Of a stretch of 64,000 nucleotides of DNA, positions 45,075 to 56,793 are shown piece after piece (position 1 is the first letter of the stretch; every line of letters begins with the position of its first letter). The stretch comes from Reticulitermes speratus (taxonomy: Eukaryota > Arthropoda > Insecta > Blattodea > Rhinotermitidae). Both the position numbers and the translations under genes were made by a program. The notes beneath the pieces are model-generated. The model worked only from the letters and a program-made list of their open reading frames with translations. It was not told the DNA's origin and made no database searches. The stretch is from assembly GCA_021186555.1 (NCBI GenBank), contig JAJKFL010000004.1, forward strand, positions 21,976,406-22,040,405, in the 5' to 3' direction.

Positions 45075-45850
45075 TAAACTTTTGCAGTCTATAATCGAAT
45101 ATGTGCAGAAGGGGTGTTTGGGTACTGGCATTAAATTCAGTGTAGGTAAAACTACATTTATGTCTGCCTCTCGTAAACCTACAGTCTCAGCTTCAATATA
45201 AATAATGTAACAATTTAATTGCTCGTGCCAATTGTGTTTAAAGATTCCGGAATATTTCTAGGCTACAAGCTTTATTTTAACAAACACGTAGACCACATTT
45301 TTAGCGCGCATTAAAAAGTATTGGTACTTATTCGTTATACGTATTAAGTCCTCCTCAATTATTGGCCGTCTTGTTAAGGTGTACGGTGCCCTAGTGCGGT
45401 CTAAACTTCAGTATGCCTCTGTCGCCTGGAAATCGGTTACGTTGACGTATTTGTCTAAATTAAAAAAAAAAAACGAATGCAAAGATAATTTGCAGCTTTA
45501 TGCAACAACATAAGTTTTATTGGCACATACGATAGTATGCATGAAGACATTTTAGTTAGGCTGAACTTGCCAGCACTTTAGGTATGGTGGGGGTACATTT
45601 GTGCCATGTGTCTTACCAGTAATCTCTAAAATAAATTCAATTGCTCCTTCGTTCCCTTGCTCTTAGCTCACGGACACCCATTGGGTTAATCAGGGACTAG
45701 TCTGTGTTTGTTATACTGCAGCTTGCAGAGGCCCGTCCCCGAGCCACAAGTGTTTCTGTGGCTAATGGTAACTACGAGAATACTGACATTTGTAACAATA
45801 ACTGTATTTCTTTGAGGGGCACAATCAAATTTACTAATGCTCGAAAATTG
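45075..45850 (+). pseudogene. decayed non-LTR (jockey-like) reverse transcriptase, C-terminal half
   Basis: Successive frame fragments read LQSIIEYVQKGCLGTGIKFS then VGKTTF (45083-45163), FLGYKLYFNKHVDHIFSAH (45250-45316), GRLVKVYGALVRSKLQYASV then AWKSV (45364-45441), FAALCNNISFIGTYDSMHED (45490-45549) and LVRLNLPAL. This order (ends of the RT palm/thumb, HVDHIF, LVRSKLQYAS.AW, FAALC) is the C-terminal domain of jockey/CR1-like LINE proteins. At least three stops and several frameshifts; no activity possible. Confidence 0.8.
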
Positions 45851-45910
45851 TCTCGTAAAATTGTACCTTTACTTATACTATTTATTTTGATGCGTAATTT
45901 ATTTTATCTA

Positions 45911-45993
45911 TTATCATCAGTGTTTTGTATTTTTATCATCAGTGTTTTGTGTTTTTATTATCAGTGTTTTGTGTTTTTTATTATCAGTGTTTG
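45911..45993. repeat. short tandem repeat, about 22-24 bp unit
   Basis: Four copies of (at)tatcatcagtgttttgtgttttt with small length changes. Confidence 0.85.
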
Positions 45994-46067
45994 GCTTATT
46001 TGCTTTTATTGCTGTTGTGAGTATAATACATTTAATTATTATTGAGCTTTCTGTTTGTCGGGGCTGT

Positions 46068-46228
46068 TACGCTGTGTAGGTGGTAATTTGACCTATCCCG
46101 ACCTTTCGGAGGTTCGTAGCACCTTTATCTTTTAAGGTTCGTAGGCCCTGAAAGATGAAGGCGCTGCAGTTCTTCGAAACGTTGAAATATGTTAAATTAA
46201 CAGCTACGCAGCCTAACAACCAAAGAAC
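46068..46228. repeat. foldback-family element
   Basis: The left arm gttacgctgtgtaggtggta plus atttgacctatcccgacctt pairs imperfectly with the inverse of ttcgaaacgttgaaatatgt plus taaattaacagctacgcagc. The centre has CCTGAAAGAT, GAAG...CTTC, GAAAC, GTT: the hammerhead-like order with one inserted A. Confidence 0.8.
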
Positions 46229-47945
46229 CAGAATCCTGAATTGTTGTTGTTGTTGGCCATTAGGATGTTGACTGAACAGTATAATGGACAAGAACTGAAT
46301 TGAATCGAATTTATCTGAATTATTGTTCACTGGACTTGAGTCGTGTTGGATTACTTTCACAAGCTCAGCTCGCTAAAACATAAGAGAAATTGCACTTTTT
46401 GTTCGACTGTATAATCACATTAGCTAAATATAAACACTAACAACACAGGATTTGTAGGCCTGTAACGTTAATTAAATTTAAGAGCAGGAATGTGCGGAGT
46501 TTGTAGCTGTAACCGGTCGACTGATCACGACGCAAGACTGTCCATGAGAACTTCAAAGATTTCTCCTCGGGATCCCCTTTTCAATATAATTTAAATGTTT
46601 TGCTAACAGATTATGTGAAAGATACGCCTGTGTAATTCTGTTGGCACGTGTGTCAGTATTTATTGCAACTAATTTAAAACTTATAGCAGTGACAGCCGGA
46701 CTTGCCATGCCTACAAAACCAAAATTAGCTCTTCCTAACGCTCAGACATCACGTGCGACTGTCTTTTCGCTTGAACAACAACGCGGTTCTGTTAAAAGCT
46801 GAAGACGGTCTTATAAAACGCGGTTTCTTCTACAGTGTAACTGCAATAAAAGAATTTCTTACCATTTGAGTCTGTTTAATGTACGTCTTCCTTTTTAACT
46901 TCCTTCTGAGTATTTCTTTGTAATCCGCTTCTCTGGTCTTTGACGTCTCCAGTTGACCCTTACCAATTTTGCTTTGCACAGATAAATTTGGAATGTACGA
47001 TTCCAAATAATCGGATTCGAAGGGAAGTGCTACTACTTTAACCCGTTTCATATTAATTTTTGCGTTTAGAATTCCTCTTGTCTTTATGCAGTTCCGAGGT
47101 AAAGTGGAAGAACTGTTGCTGAAGAGCCTTTAGATGCTAGATTGCGAGACAAATTGCTTTTACTTTCCTAAAGTAACATCTTATAAATCCAGAAAAGTTC
47201 TTCTGAGCTGGACAGTATGCATAATACAGCAGGGGTGGCGTACTAGACGAGCTTCAGAAGCCACAATTGGGAGGCAGCATAGGCAAGAACCATGCATTAA
47301 TAACGTAAACTATTTTTGCCTTCTTTGATGGCTTTTTATTTCTGTTTATCTAAATACAGCATGTTAGTTTCAGCTCGTTATGAGTCTCATTTCTTTAGAA
47401 TACCTTTTAAAACACCGTTCGCGGTCAGCCTCTTTTGCACGTAAACTGCCTAAATATAATTTTACAGTCAACTGGCGGGGGCCGCACCAGTGGCGTGCGC
47501 GAGCCGCTTTGTGGTCACCCCTGTATTATACGAAGAGATGAAAAGATGTGCGTCGCATAAAAGAGCTGCATTTAAGTGTTCAGTTTTTCACGGCTGTTGT
47601 TCGTGAAGTGATGGCCGTCCTTTGGGTTTCTGCAACGTGTGACATTTGCTTTTAGCTGCAGCGAAATGAAGAACATCCACCAATTGCTGGTCCCTGCCAT
47701 CCCACGTTCTTGAGGACTGGCAGTTGTTAGGACACCTTATTCCTCCTCAAAATTTCTGGACTCTGATTTCAGCAACATTTTGATTGTTATTAAAGGAGTT
47801 TCTCCTACGTACGTACTGATACTCACACCATGACTCCATGACTGCTTTGTCGCATACCTCATTGTGCTCTACACGATAAACTTTGGTAGGGCCTATATCT
47901 ACAGAGTCATTACAGCTGTATCTAGAAACACATTTCTATGATCGT
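46229..47945. other. no gene seen
   Basis: Unique-looking sequence; frames such as 46830-47051 (minus) and 47134-47328 (plus) are unsupported. Confidence 0.45.
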
Positions 47946-47958
47946 CCTCACCGTTAGT

Positions 47959-48266
47959 GGGGTCGCGGTGGCGCAGTTGGTTGAGGCATTGCGCTACAAA
48001 CCGGAACGTCGCGGGTTTGATTCCCGATGGTGTCACTGGAATTTTTCACTGACATAATCGTTTCGGTCGCACTATGGCCCTGGGGTCGACTCAGCCTCTA
48101 ACAGAAATGAGTACCAGGAATCTTTCCTGGGAGGTAAAGGCGGCCGGTGCGTAGGGCTGACAACCTTACCACCTTCATGTGCCGATTGTCTAAAAACCTG
48201 GGAGCCTCGACCTCCTGGAGCCCTAAGGGCCTGTCAAGGCCTGTAATGGGATTGCTTCACCTTTTA
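47959..48266 (+). repeat. SINE-A, full-length reference copy
   Basis: 308 bp with perfect 13-bp duplications cctcaccgttagt (47946-47958 and 48267-48279). The tRNA-like head carries A-box-like gtggcgcagttggttgag and B-box-like gggtttgattccc; the body has a conserved block aacagaaatgagtaccagg, and the tail is tgcttcaccttttac. It has RNA polymerase III-type internal promoter elements and no coding capacity. Confidence 0.95.
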
Positions 48267-48349
48267 CCTCACCGTTAGTCCACGTCTCCACTGGTTAATT
48301 AAGTCTTTATTAATCCTCAAGCCAGGAAATCATATGAAGATTGGAAGTG

Positions 48350-48590
48350 TAGATCCACGCGTATTTAACCTCGGCACTAGGTGGAGGTAGCTTGTCAATT
48401 TCACACCCCGGTCATTTTATCCCCGGGCGAAGAGTTAGAGGCTGGGTAGATATAGAACCGATCTCGGTGCTTGGAAGGAAACAAAAATCTCTTATACGTG
48501 CCGGGAATGCAGCCCCGAATCCTGGTTCGTCCAGTCCACAGGGTAGTCGCTATACTGAATGAGTTTGTCTGGCTCCGTAATTGCGTCTGT
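48350..48590 (-). repeat. SINE-C2 copy, diverged
   Basis: Reverse copy: cctcggcactaggtggaggt, caccccggtcattttatccc, then atcctggttcgtccagtcc and gtagtcgctatactga at the head side. Confidence 0.75.
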
Positions 48591-49015
48591 CGATGTTAAA
48601 ACACCTACAGTGTCAGGCTGCTTCCTAGATACCCGATTTTCATCTTCAGTACTAAAGGAATTTGAACATGTCCAAGTCGACTAGGTAATGAAAGAATACA
48701 TTCCATAAAATTGAGAACTAAAGCGGACCAGAAGTTTAATAAGTTTAAGATACGAGTTTGTAGATTTGCCTGTACACGTATGATATGAAGGTTGAGGAAG
48801 AATAAACACTTACTGACAGAACGTCCTTCGTCTTCCAGCAGTCTTCAAGCATACTTACTGTGTACAAATTATTTAAACTTTTGAAGACTAAAAGAATGAA
48901 ACTACTTTTCTTTCCAGTACTCCCACCCTCTCCCCCCGATATCCGAAAGAGAATTTATTGTTTTGAAGGTTTCCAGGCTTTGCCTTGATTGTCCTTCTGA
49001 TAAGAAAAGTGTTAA
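48591..49015. other. no gene seen
   Basis: Unique-looking sequence leading into the long inverted repeat. Confidence 0.45.
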
Positions 49016-49244
49016 AGTACGCACGCACTTCAAGCGTGGTGTTTGGAGGTTAGCGGATAGCAGGTGCATGCCGGGAAAGCGGTTTTAACTAACAACAAGA
49101 AACTTAATCCAGGCGGCCGCACCGACCCTCCGGTCAGTGCGGCCGCCTGGATTAAGTTTTACTTTATTGGTTAAAATCGCATTTACAACTTGCATCTGCT
49201 ATGCCGCTAACCTCGAAGCAAGACGCTTGCAGTGCGTGCGTACT
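49016..49244. repeat. long near-perfect inverted repeat (snap-back)
   Basis: Two arms of about 112 bp meet at about 49129. The inner 22 bp (aacttaatccaggcggccgc plus ac, 49101-49122) are perfect with 49136-49157; the outer blocks gaggttagcgg, atagcaggtgca, agtacgcacgcact also match with scattered substitutions. A NotI-type gcggccgc lies in both inner arms. RNA from either strand would fold into one long hairpin. No terminal motif of a known family and no obvious target duplication. Confidence 0.9.
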
Positions 49245-49984
49245 CCAAGACGAAATTTGTATGTGTATACAGAGACTCCATACCTTACAGGGGGTACATT
49301 GTGCTTCCGTCAGACAGAAGAAGTGATCGCTGTATTGTGAGAGTCTTATGATACAGGTAAATCCACTGTGTAGGCAAAACGCCGAGTTTCTCATGCCAAA
49401 CCTGACGGCACATACACTAACCACTAGTCTTTAAATGGATAACAATAGTTATTTAAACCGCTAGTGTTTCATTCTAACGAATGGAAAAATAAATTTCTAA
49501 TAAGTTTAGGCCTGTTTACTTGAAAAATACGTGAAATATAAAATCGTAGACATACGAGTACCTTTCTCCTTCATTATTTATAACCTGATTTTTAAGCAAC
49601 CCACTGGAACGGTTAGAGAGACCTTGTTTCAGGTCGATTTAACACGCAGATGAGGTGTTCTAAGTGGCAGTAGAAGTGGACGGGTTCTTTACAAAAAGTG
49701 AAGTCGTCTAGACAGTTTGCGGACTCTTTGCAGCACGGCGACCTCCATGTTGGATGTCTAGGTCTAATGTTACGCTTGTTAAGTGACAATACCGCGTAAA
49801 CTTCTTCAAGTGATAAAGCTTCTGACTTGTACTAGGGAAGGGTCCGTTTCGTATCTTCGCCGGAAAACCAGATCTCCTGACTCAGGTTTATCGTGGTTTC
49901 CCTCAATCCCTCCAGGAAAATGTCGGGATAATACCTTAAATTAGGCTAAGGCAACCTCGTTTCTTATCAATTATATTTCACTTC
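49245..49984. other. no gene seen
   Basis: Unique-looking sequence; the frames overlapping the inverted repeat are by-products. Confidence 0.5.
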
Positions 49985-49986
49985 TA

Positions 49987-50322
49987 CAGGCATTCCCCAT
50001 CTTACGCAGTAGCTACGCTCCGGAAAGTCCGGCGCCATTCGAATTATGCGCAAGTCGGAATTTGGTATGCATATGGACAACTACCTATGTGTATAGAAGG
50101 GAGTCCAGTTGAAATCCAATCTCCAACACACTGTAACCTGATTGGCCGCCGCAGCGTGTGTTATCGCCCAGCAGTATTCTTCCGCCACCGTTGTCTCATT
50201 GCCCTTTCTTTGCCGCAAGGAAAAATTCAGCGCGCTTTTCAAAAATGTTATTTTATTTGCTGTTTACGTCTTTGAAACTGCCTAAGTTTGAAATGTCGTA
50301 AGTCGGGGAGTAGGCCTACCTG
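49987..50322. mobile_element. Tigger/pogo-like MITE
   Basis: After TA (49985-49986), the left end CAGGCATTCCCCATCTTACG matches the inverted right end, which reads ctccccgacttacgac inside an extended tip caggtaggccta. The frames inside are chance. The ends are diverged, so the right boundary is approximate. Confidence 0.6.
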
Positions 50323-50400
50323 CGCTACTATTTATCATCGAATAAGTGAAAGACGGTATGTGATTGTGAATTACTGACAACAAACTTAAAGAAACTACAA

Positions 50401-50663
50401 GTTTTTTTTCATGGCGCGACAGCCCCTATTGGGCCAGTGCCTCCTCAGTGTCGAGGCTTCATGATCACACTCAGTTACACACACCACATACAGTAGGACT
50501 CCTCTGGACGAGTGATCAGCTCGTCACAGAGACCTCTACATGACAACACACAACACTCACAAGAGACAGACAACCCTGTGCCCTGCGGAATTCGAACCCA
50601 CAGTCTCAACTAGCGAATGGCCGCAGACCCACACCTTAGACCTCACGGCCGCTGGTATCGGAC
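50401..50663 (-). repeat. SINE-B, full-length, with target duplication
   Basis: 263 bp in reverse with 13-bp duplications (aaagaaactacaa at 50388-50400; aaagaaaatacaa at 50664-50676, one mismatch). It starts in plus orientation with the T-run (poly(A) tail) and ends with the head. It has the same length as the copy at 57072-57334. Confidence 0.92.
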
Positions 50664-50884
50664 AAAGAAAATACAAATAGCTACATAAACTGCCACCGAT
50701 ATCCTCCATGTGACTACGGACAGTAAACCTCACAGACGCGGTGACGCAGTTTTTGCCTGCAGACCTCACACTTCTTGTGGCTAAATGGTGACCAAGAACA
50801 AAGCCTTTCACTGCTGTGATCCCGTGAATATTTTCTGGGTTTTTATTTTTTCAAATTCCGTGTCTTACATTCTATAGTTTCTAC

Positions 50885-51135
50885 TTTTTTGTTTAGTGAT
50901 TGGCACGCCTGCTTTATAGTCTGGAGGTCTCTGACTCGAATCTCGCCCAGCAGACCGGCTATAGGCTACTCTTTCAGGTTTTAGTGATTTACGCCAGTCC
51001 CTACAGGCGAACTCGAATTAGATTAGTGCAGGCCTGATGAGATGCGACCATCAGACCTTTGTAATGTGGCCCACTCACATTTTGATATTTATGAAGTTTT
51101 ACTGTCCTACTTGTAATTTTTATTGCATAAAACAA
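50885..51135 (+). repeat. SINE-D, copy 2
   Basis: Head gtgattggcacgcctgcttt, B-box region tctctgactcgaatctcgcc, body with gtttacgcc-like and cagtccctacaggcgaa blocks also found in copy 1. Boundaries approximate. Confidence 0.6.
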
Positions 51136-51590
51136 CCAGGAAATCCTGAAAAATGAAACACAAGGAGTGTTTTACCCCCTTGCTCTTTTCTATATTGAAT
51201 TTGCAGATGAAGAAATATGAGGGTGTATGGTATTAGGCCCTATACGTAGCGGTCCAAGATGTCAAGTCTGATTTCGGATGTGGCCCATAACTTTTTTGAG
51301 TTTTGAGGCCTGGTTTAATGCCGTAATGTAGTTTACGGGAGTTGCCTTTTATAACCCGCCCAATTGGCTATTCACAAACTGGTCATACTGTTCTTCGTTC
51401 CTGAACCTAATGCAGTAACCTTTGTGTAAAACACAGCACATTTAGCTTACCTCTAATGCATTCGGAGGTACACGATTTTTGTCTGAGTTGAAAGCCGATT
51501 ACTCTACGAGAGTCGGGCAGAAAAAATTTTATAGTGAATATTTTGGGTTCTGTAACAGGAAGAGCTCAGATTTGATTTTACTGCTGTCCC
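51136..51590. other. no gene seen; possibly 3' flank of the mariner remnant
   Basis: No terminal repeat for the mariner remnant at 51592-51668 could be recognised here. Confidence 0.4.
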
Positions 51591-51591
51591 A

Positions 51592-51668
51592 CTATTTTTC
51601 CACATACTCGCCTCCACAATTGAGGCATTTGCCATATGACGGGACGAGCTTTCTATTTCCTGTTGACA
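51592..51668 (-). pseudogene. mariner-type transposase, last 24 codons
   Basis: The minus strand reads STGNRKLVPSYGKCLNCGGE then YVEK and a stop. The pattern (LVP.Y.KCLN..GEYVEK, stop) is a common C-terminus of mariner-family transposases and differs from the end of the intact copy at 27014-28069, so it is another subfamily. The rest is missing; the LINE fragment abuts it. Confidence 0.6.
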
Positions 51669-51694
51669 GATGAGCTTTAATAGTCGCTATTAAC

Positions 51695-52500
51695 GAGATT
51701 GATCTAAAAGTAAATGTTGAGAAAACTAAGTATAATGTCATGTTTCATGAACGGAATGATGGACAAACTCACAATATAAAAACAGGTAATAAATCCTTTA
51801 AAAGAATGGAAGAGTTCAGATATTTGGGAACAGCACCAACAAATCAAAATCTCATTCATGAAGAAATTAAGAGCAGATTGAAGTCAGGGAATGCTTGCTA
51901 TCATTGGGTGCAGAATCTTTTGTCTTTCAGTTTGCTGTCCAAAAATTTAAAGATTAGGATACACAGAATTCTAATTTTGCGTGTTGTTTTTTATGGATGT
52001 GAAGCTTGGTCTCTCATATTGAGGGTGTTCGAGAATAGGGTGCTGAGGAAGATATTTGGGCCTAAGGGGGACGAGGTAACAGGAGATTGGAAAAGACTAC
52101 ATAACGAGCGGCTTTGTGATCTGTACTCCTCACCAAATATTATGCGGGTGATCAAATAAAGAAGAATGAGATGGGTTGGGCGTGTGGCACGTATGGGAGA
52201 CAGGAAAGGTGCATACAGGGGTTTGATGCTGAGACCTGAGAGAAAGAGACCACTTGGAAGACCTAGGCGTAGATGGGAGGATAATGTTAAAATGGATTTT
52301 CAAGAAGTGGGATGGGAAACATGAACTGGATTCCTCTGGTTCAGGATAGGGACAGGTGGCGGGCTCATGTGAATGCGGTAATGAACTTTCGGGTTCCATA
52401 AAATGCGGGGAATTTCTTGACTAACTGAGGATCTGTTAGCCTCTCAGGAAGGCCTCTGCTCCATGTAGTTGGTTGGTTAATTAGTTAGTTAGTTGAGAGA
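51695..52500 (+). pseudogene. 5'-truncated LINE: reverse transcriptase C-terminus plus 3' UTR
   Basis: The frame is open from 51695 (EIDLKVNVEKTKYNVMF) through [60 protein letters not shown] to a TAA at 52157-52159. The same frame then resumes with [13 protein letters not shown] and [20 protein letters not shown] to a second stop. These motifs form the thumb/C-terminal region shared by RTE-like invertebrate LINEs. The 3' UTR follows (gcggggaatttcttgact and on), ending in a TTAG/TTGG-rich tail at about 52470-52500. Fragments of the same family lie at 15522, 17195, 19131 and 58400. Stops make it inactive. Confidence 0.85.
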
Positions 52501-53708
52501 TGTCCGTGTTCTGTTTCAATCTCGTTTTGATCTTTCACCAAATATGACTCCTGTCAATGTAATTTTGTTACTTAGGAAATTATATGCCATGTAAACTTTT
52601 CTGACCGGTCCTCTTTATTTGATTCTTCTTTTACATTTATTTACGTTTATTCATTCTCATGTATTTAAATGTAGGGGTAATTCCTCCAAACAGAAGACGA
52701 TCCTTCTTTCCAAAGTCTTGTTGACTCGCCATTTTGATCGACTAGAAGCTTCCTATCCTGAAATGGATGCAGTACATTCCTCTGAAAATTTGTTATCTAC
52801 ATACACATACCCCTTGCTAGTGCAGTATTAATATTATTTACAACAAACTAACAAGTAGTACTACAAGACGGAGAGAAAGTTTTAGGTATTTTTTCTTTCA
52901 AGGTTCGTTCCTTAGTCCTTTGCCAGCTTGTATACTCCAATCCGAAGTATTCCTTTCCAGTCTTACTTACTTCCACTTTATACAACCAACTGACTGACTT
53001 CTAGGAAAATCATCCACATGCACCGACAACTGCACACAAAAATTGGATGTGTTAATTTTGTGTTAAATAATGTCACGCGTATGAAGAAGCATGCAGTTAT
53101 CCTAAAGCAGAAAGATGATTAAGTTTTGATACAAATATCAATTGAGGAAGTTTAAGTAAACGGAGCTCTGTCCAAACTTAATGTAATGGTACCCTTTCAG
53201 CTAAAAGTGTTCATCGAACTCACACATTTCTTAATGTTTTATGTTTGTGTGTGTAAGGGGCAACTTAGTTTTCCTTTTTTTAATTTTGATTTCTCTGTTA
53301 TACCATGCTTCCATTCAAAGCCTCTTGACACACCGTTTTAATACACCAACAGCCCCTCCAGCACAAGAAATCTCAGTGGTCAACACGTCACACTGCATGC
53401 ACAGATATCGTCGGTTCTGTACCTCTAATGCCGCCTATGTGCTGTTACACATAGGTACATCTGCCGGTTTCTTTAAGTTGTTATGCTCAGTTCTGGCACT
53501 GTGGGACTTGAGTCTTGGTTTCTCTTGACAGAGCAAAACTGAACAGATTAAAAGAGCATCAAAGCTTTTTTGACCTCGTGGAAGATAACCATTTTGAATC
53601 TCAGACAGAACATAGATATCTTCTGATTTTTCGTGGTTTAGCTCAGCACTTCCACGCAGTCCACATTCAGTCGGTCATAACCGTTCCCATGAATTTGTTC
53701 CTAGGCTT
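52501..53708. other. no gene seen
   Basis: Unique-looking sequence; the 95-codon frame 53241-53528 (plus) has a hydrophobic start but no other support. Confidence 0.4.
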
Positions 53709-53711
53709 GTA

Positions 53712-54560
53712 CAGACCGTCCCCGACTTACGACCACTCTTTAGCTAAGACCATATACCGCCGGTATGCAGTGCAGTGCAGTGCAGTGCAATATAATGCAG
53801 TTCAATGAACATGCGTACGAATCAATGTTGTGTGTCGCCTCTTTCTTTTTAGGCGTGTTCGCAAAATTGCGAAAGCGACTACTAGCTTCGTCATGTCTCT
53901 CTGTCTGTTCGTCCGCATGAAAAAACTCGGCTTCCACTGGACGGATTTTCATGAAATTTGATATTTGTGTATCTTTCGATAATCTGTCTATAAAATTCAA
54001 TGTTCATTAAGCTCTGACAAGAATACCCGGTACTTTACATAAAGACGTATGTACATTTGTGATAAAAATCTCTCTGAATTCTTCTCAGAATTATAAATGT
54101 CTCAGACAAAAGTTGTAGAGAAAATCAAAGCACACACTTTATGTTCAATAATTAAAAAAAAAAAATCATGTCCTTCATGAGATAATGTTGGAAAATATGG
54201 TACAGCCAGACAGGCCACAGATGACAATATAATACGGCGCATGTGTTGTGCATGCCGGATAACTAAGGCTACAACACACACTCAGGCTATGTAATACTTA
54301 TTGCTTTTCCACAGCAACAATGATTACGCGAACGCCCCTCAATGTTACGTTATACGTACATTGCCTGTCTCCTGTTTTCGTCAGTTTACTATGATGCTGT
54401 AAGCAGCACTGTACTCCGGCGTCTGATGCCAGTTTAATGTTACTAGTTTACTGGTGCCCGGTCGATGTATAGTTTGTAAGATATCTCGTATTTAAGACAG
54501 TGTTGACTTACGACCTGGTCGTTGTAATGGAACACCGTCGTAAGTTGGAGAGCGTCTGTG
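53712..54560. mobile_element. Tigger-like TIR element, about 850 bp
   Basis: The left end CAGACCGTCCCCGACTTACG (after TA 53710-53711) and the inverted right end cagacgctctccaacttacg match imperfectly, with TA near the right boundary (54561-54562; two extra bases intervene). Inside: a short (gcagt)n at 53767-53788 and a segment tctctctgtctgttcgtccg followed by ggattttcatgaaatttgat that looks like an independent dispersed repeat. No transposase remains. Confidence 0.6.
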
Positions 54561-54562
54561 TA

Positions 54563-54999
54563 GTAATCCTTACGCCTTATTCCACACAAAACAAGCTATG
54601 TAACTGATAAAGGACGGCGATATTTTTAACAGAATTGCAAGTTTGATTGTTTCGCAGCCAGGCGTAACAATGAGTAGAATATTCCGTATTGCCGTCTACA
54701 CAAACTTTGTAGCAAAAATGGAGTTTCAAACGACTGGTGAGACGAGGTGCTAATGAACACGATGACAACGCCACACAAACATTCGTGTGCGACCAATTCA
54801 GGAGTCAGAACTACAGGAGTCTGTGTGTTTTAACGACCGGGTCTAGAATATTTCCGTTTTGAGTCTTGAATTCTGTCGTTACTGCACCATACACCCTGTC
54901 TGAAATATGAATATGTGATGTTAGCACAAGACAGGCATAGGCTGGCAGAAGCAACAAGTTTGGGAAAGTACACAGCATTATCCCATGTGTGGTGTAGTG
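54563..54999. other. no gene seen
   Basis: Unique-looking sequence between a TIR element and a SINE. Confidence 0.4.
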
Positions 55000-55290
55000 T
55001 AGTCGGGATAGTGACTACACTAAGGGGCTGGAATCGTGGAATCGTGGCTCGATTCCCCGTTAGGGCAAGAGATTTCTCTCTTTTAGAAAGCGTCTAAACA
55101 TTCTCTGCGGCCTACCCATCCTCCCATTTAATCGATACAGGAAGCGCTTTTTAAGGGGGGGGGGGAACGGCCGGGACGTGAAGCTTACCGCTCACTTCCA
55201 TCTAATGCTGAGGTTAAGAATGAGCGGAGCTCTACCGCCACCCCTTCCATATGCCTTTATGGCATGTACGAGGAAAACTTTATTTCTATT
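55000..55290 (+). repeat. SINE-C2 copy with G-run
   Basis: Head gtagtcgggatagtgactac, B-box-like tggctcgattccccg, body ggccgggacgtgaagcttac, and tail side gccttcat-like tgcctttatggcatgtacga. A run of about 10 G at 55157-55166 interrupts the middle. Confidence 0.75.
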
Positions 55291-55700
55291 ATCTCAGGTA
55301 TGTGGGTGTATTTAATAATTGATAACACACAACATCTAAAGAGGAAAGTCACGTACTGAGCCGATAATGTTGGCTTCTGCTGCTTCGTTACAGATTCGTT
55401 AAATAGGCCAGGAACAAATTAGAGAATAACGAAGCCTAAAATCTTGTACCACATAAAATTTCCACTTCTGTTCCCGTTTTTTTTTTTACTGTTTGCTATT
55501 TATATATTTACTGGAAGCAAGCATCTCCAAATTAGTCTTCTTATAACCTCTTCCTGGCTAGAATTTTTATTTTCTGCATGTTATACTTTTGCGATGGGCG
55601 ATTGAACGTGGTGAAGTATTTACACATGAAGCGTACCGGCAGGTGAATTGAATCTAATGCCTCCATTGTTTCAGAAGACAAGTTACGACTATTGAACCGG
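55291..55700. other. no gene seen; upstream of candidate promoter
   Basis: AT-rich, with a T-run at about 55480-55490. Confidence 0.4.
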
Positions 55701-55852
55701 GAGGCTTCCTCGCATCAGTGAACATGACTGTGGGGCAGATGAGAAGAGAGAAACCTCCGGGGCTCTTCGTCTGTCTCGGTTTGTCGAAGAAGGGTTTTCT
55801 GTTCCTTCAGCTTCCAGCTCCAGAGCCCCTTTTAACTCTCAATGCGAGCGGG

Positions 55853-55936
55853 CCAATCCAAACCCATCAACTACGGCCTGCAGGCGGGCGGGAAGAGCGG
55901 GCGGTGTATATACAAACGAACTCCAGTGTCTTCAGT
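55853..55936 (+). promoter_or_regulatory. candidate RNA polymerase II core promoter
   Basis: A CCAAT box (55853-55857), GC-box-like runs (ggcgggcggg, gagcgggcgg; 55881-55904), a TATA box TATATA (55907-55912) and an arthropod-type initiator TCAGT (55932-55936, A at 55934) are arranged at about -81, -50 to -30, -27 and +1. The surrounding 55720-56230 is richer in GC and CG than the flanks. Spacing and order are those of a TATA-type promoter reading rightward. Confidence 0.6.
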
Positions 55937-56225
55937 GAGCACCGTACAGTTGCAGGGAAGTTGTTGGGGTGAGCGGGAGAAACTTCCGACCAACGATCTG
56001 CAGCGACAACACATGGCCAACGCTTTGATGAAATACTAACGAGTCTTCGAGGATCATACCGTCTTGCAGACTGTTTGTACTGGTGATTTTATGAATTGTA
56101 CGAATTAACTTTCGACTACCATTAACTTCGGTAGACAGCTAGTGCCGGTGAAGGCGGCGTCTGCACGCCTCATTGCTGCTACAACGAACGAAGGCATCAA
56201 GGATGGATCTCCATCGACACCACCG
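55934..56225 (+). other. candidate first exon with splice donor
   Basis: From the predicted start (55934) to a strong splice donor, caccg|GTGAGTAAC (intron from 56226). A short upstream frame, MANALMKY, occupies 56013-56039. The last ATG (56203, context caaggATGG) would encode M-D-L-H-R-H-H and part of a codon before the donor, so the exon is mostly or wholly 5' UTR. The gene cannot be named: further exons would be right of 64000 or hidden in this window. Confidence 0.5.
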
Positions 56226-56793
56226 GTGAGTAACTCTTTTTCCAAGCGGTATGTGTCGTGTTCTTACAGTTGGGTTGCATGCGTCATGTAAGCCAGTGTT
56301 TCTCAATCGGCGGGTCGTGTTGGCCGGCGAAGTGAGACATGCGTGGTCTATTTAATGACGCTGTCAGTGTATAGATTCTGTAGCGTCGATGGTATGAGTG
56401 TGGAGCACAGGTCGAAAAGGGCAAAACCGAATTACGTAGAGGAAACATGTTCCATTGTCCCTTTTACAACCACAAAAAGTTCATGCGCTGACCTGGGACC
56501 GAAGCCGGGCCTCCATGAAGATAAATTAGCTACTAACGGCCTGTATTATGGCAAGACATAAGGACGTGATATAGTGAATGATAATATAATATTAAAATGT
56601 CAAAATTATAAAAATACATATTTTGGCAAATATACACCCTGTTTTTACAGTGGTGGATAAAATGACCGCTGGGATGCAAGATGTATAAAGTTGTGGATCA
56701 TTACTTTAGGCTACGTATATCGTCAAACAAGCTAATCTAGATGACTATCCTACCCTGCGCTATTCTTTGTCGGACGTAAATTTTTAATTGTCC
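56226..56793. other. no gene; would be intron 1 of the candidate gene
   Basis: Unique-looking sequence. If the donor at 56226 is used, everything to the right window edge may be intron. Confidence 0.4.

Noticed and set aside
47959..48035. Functional tRNA gene at the SINE-A head
   Set aside because: It is part of a retroposed SINE with target duplications; the acceptor stem is not preserved.
52130..52399. 89-codon minus frame
   Set aside because: Antisense to the LINE reverse transcriptase C-terminus.
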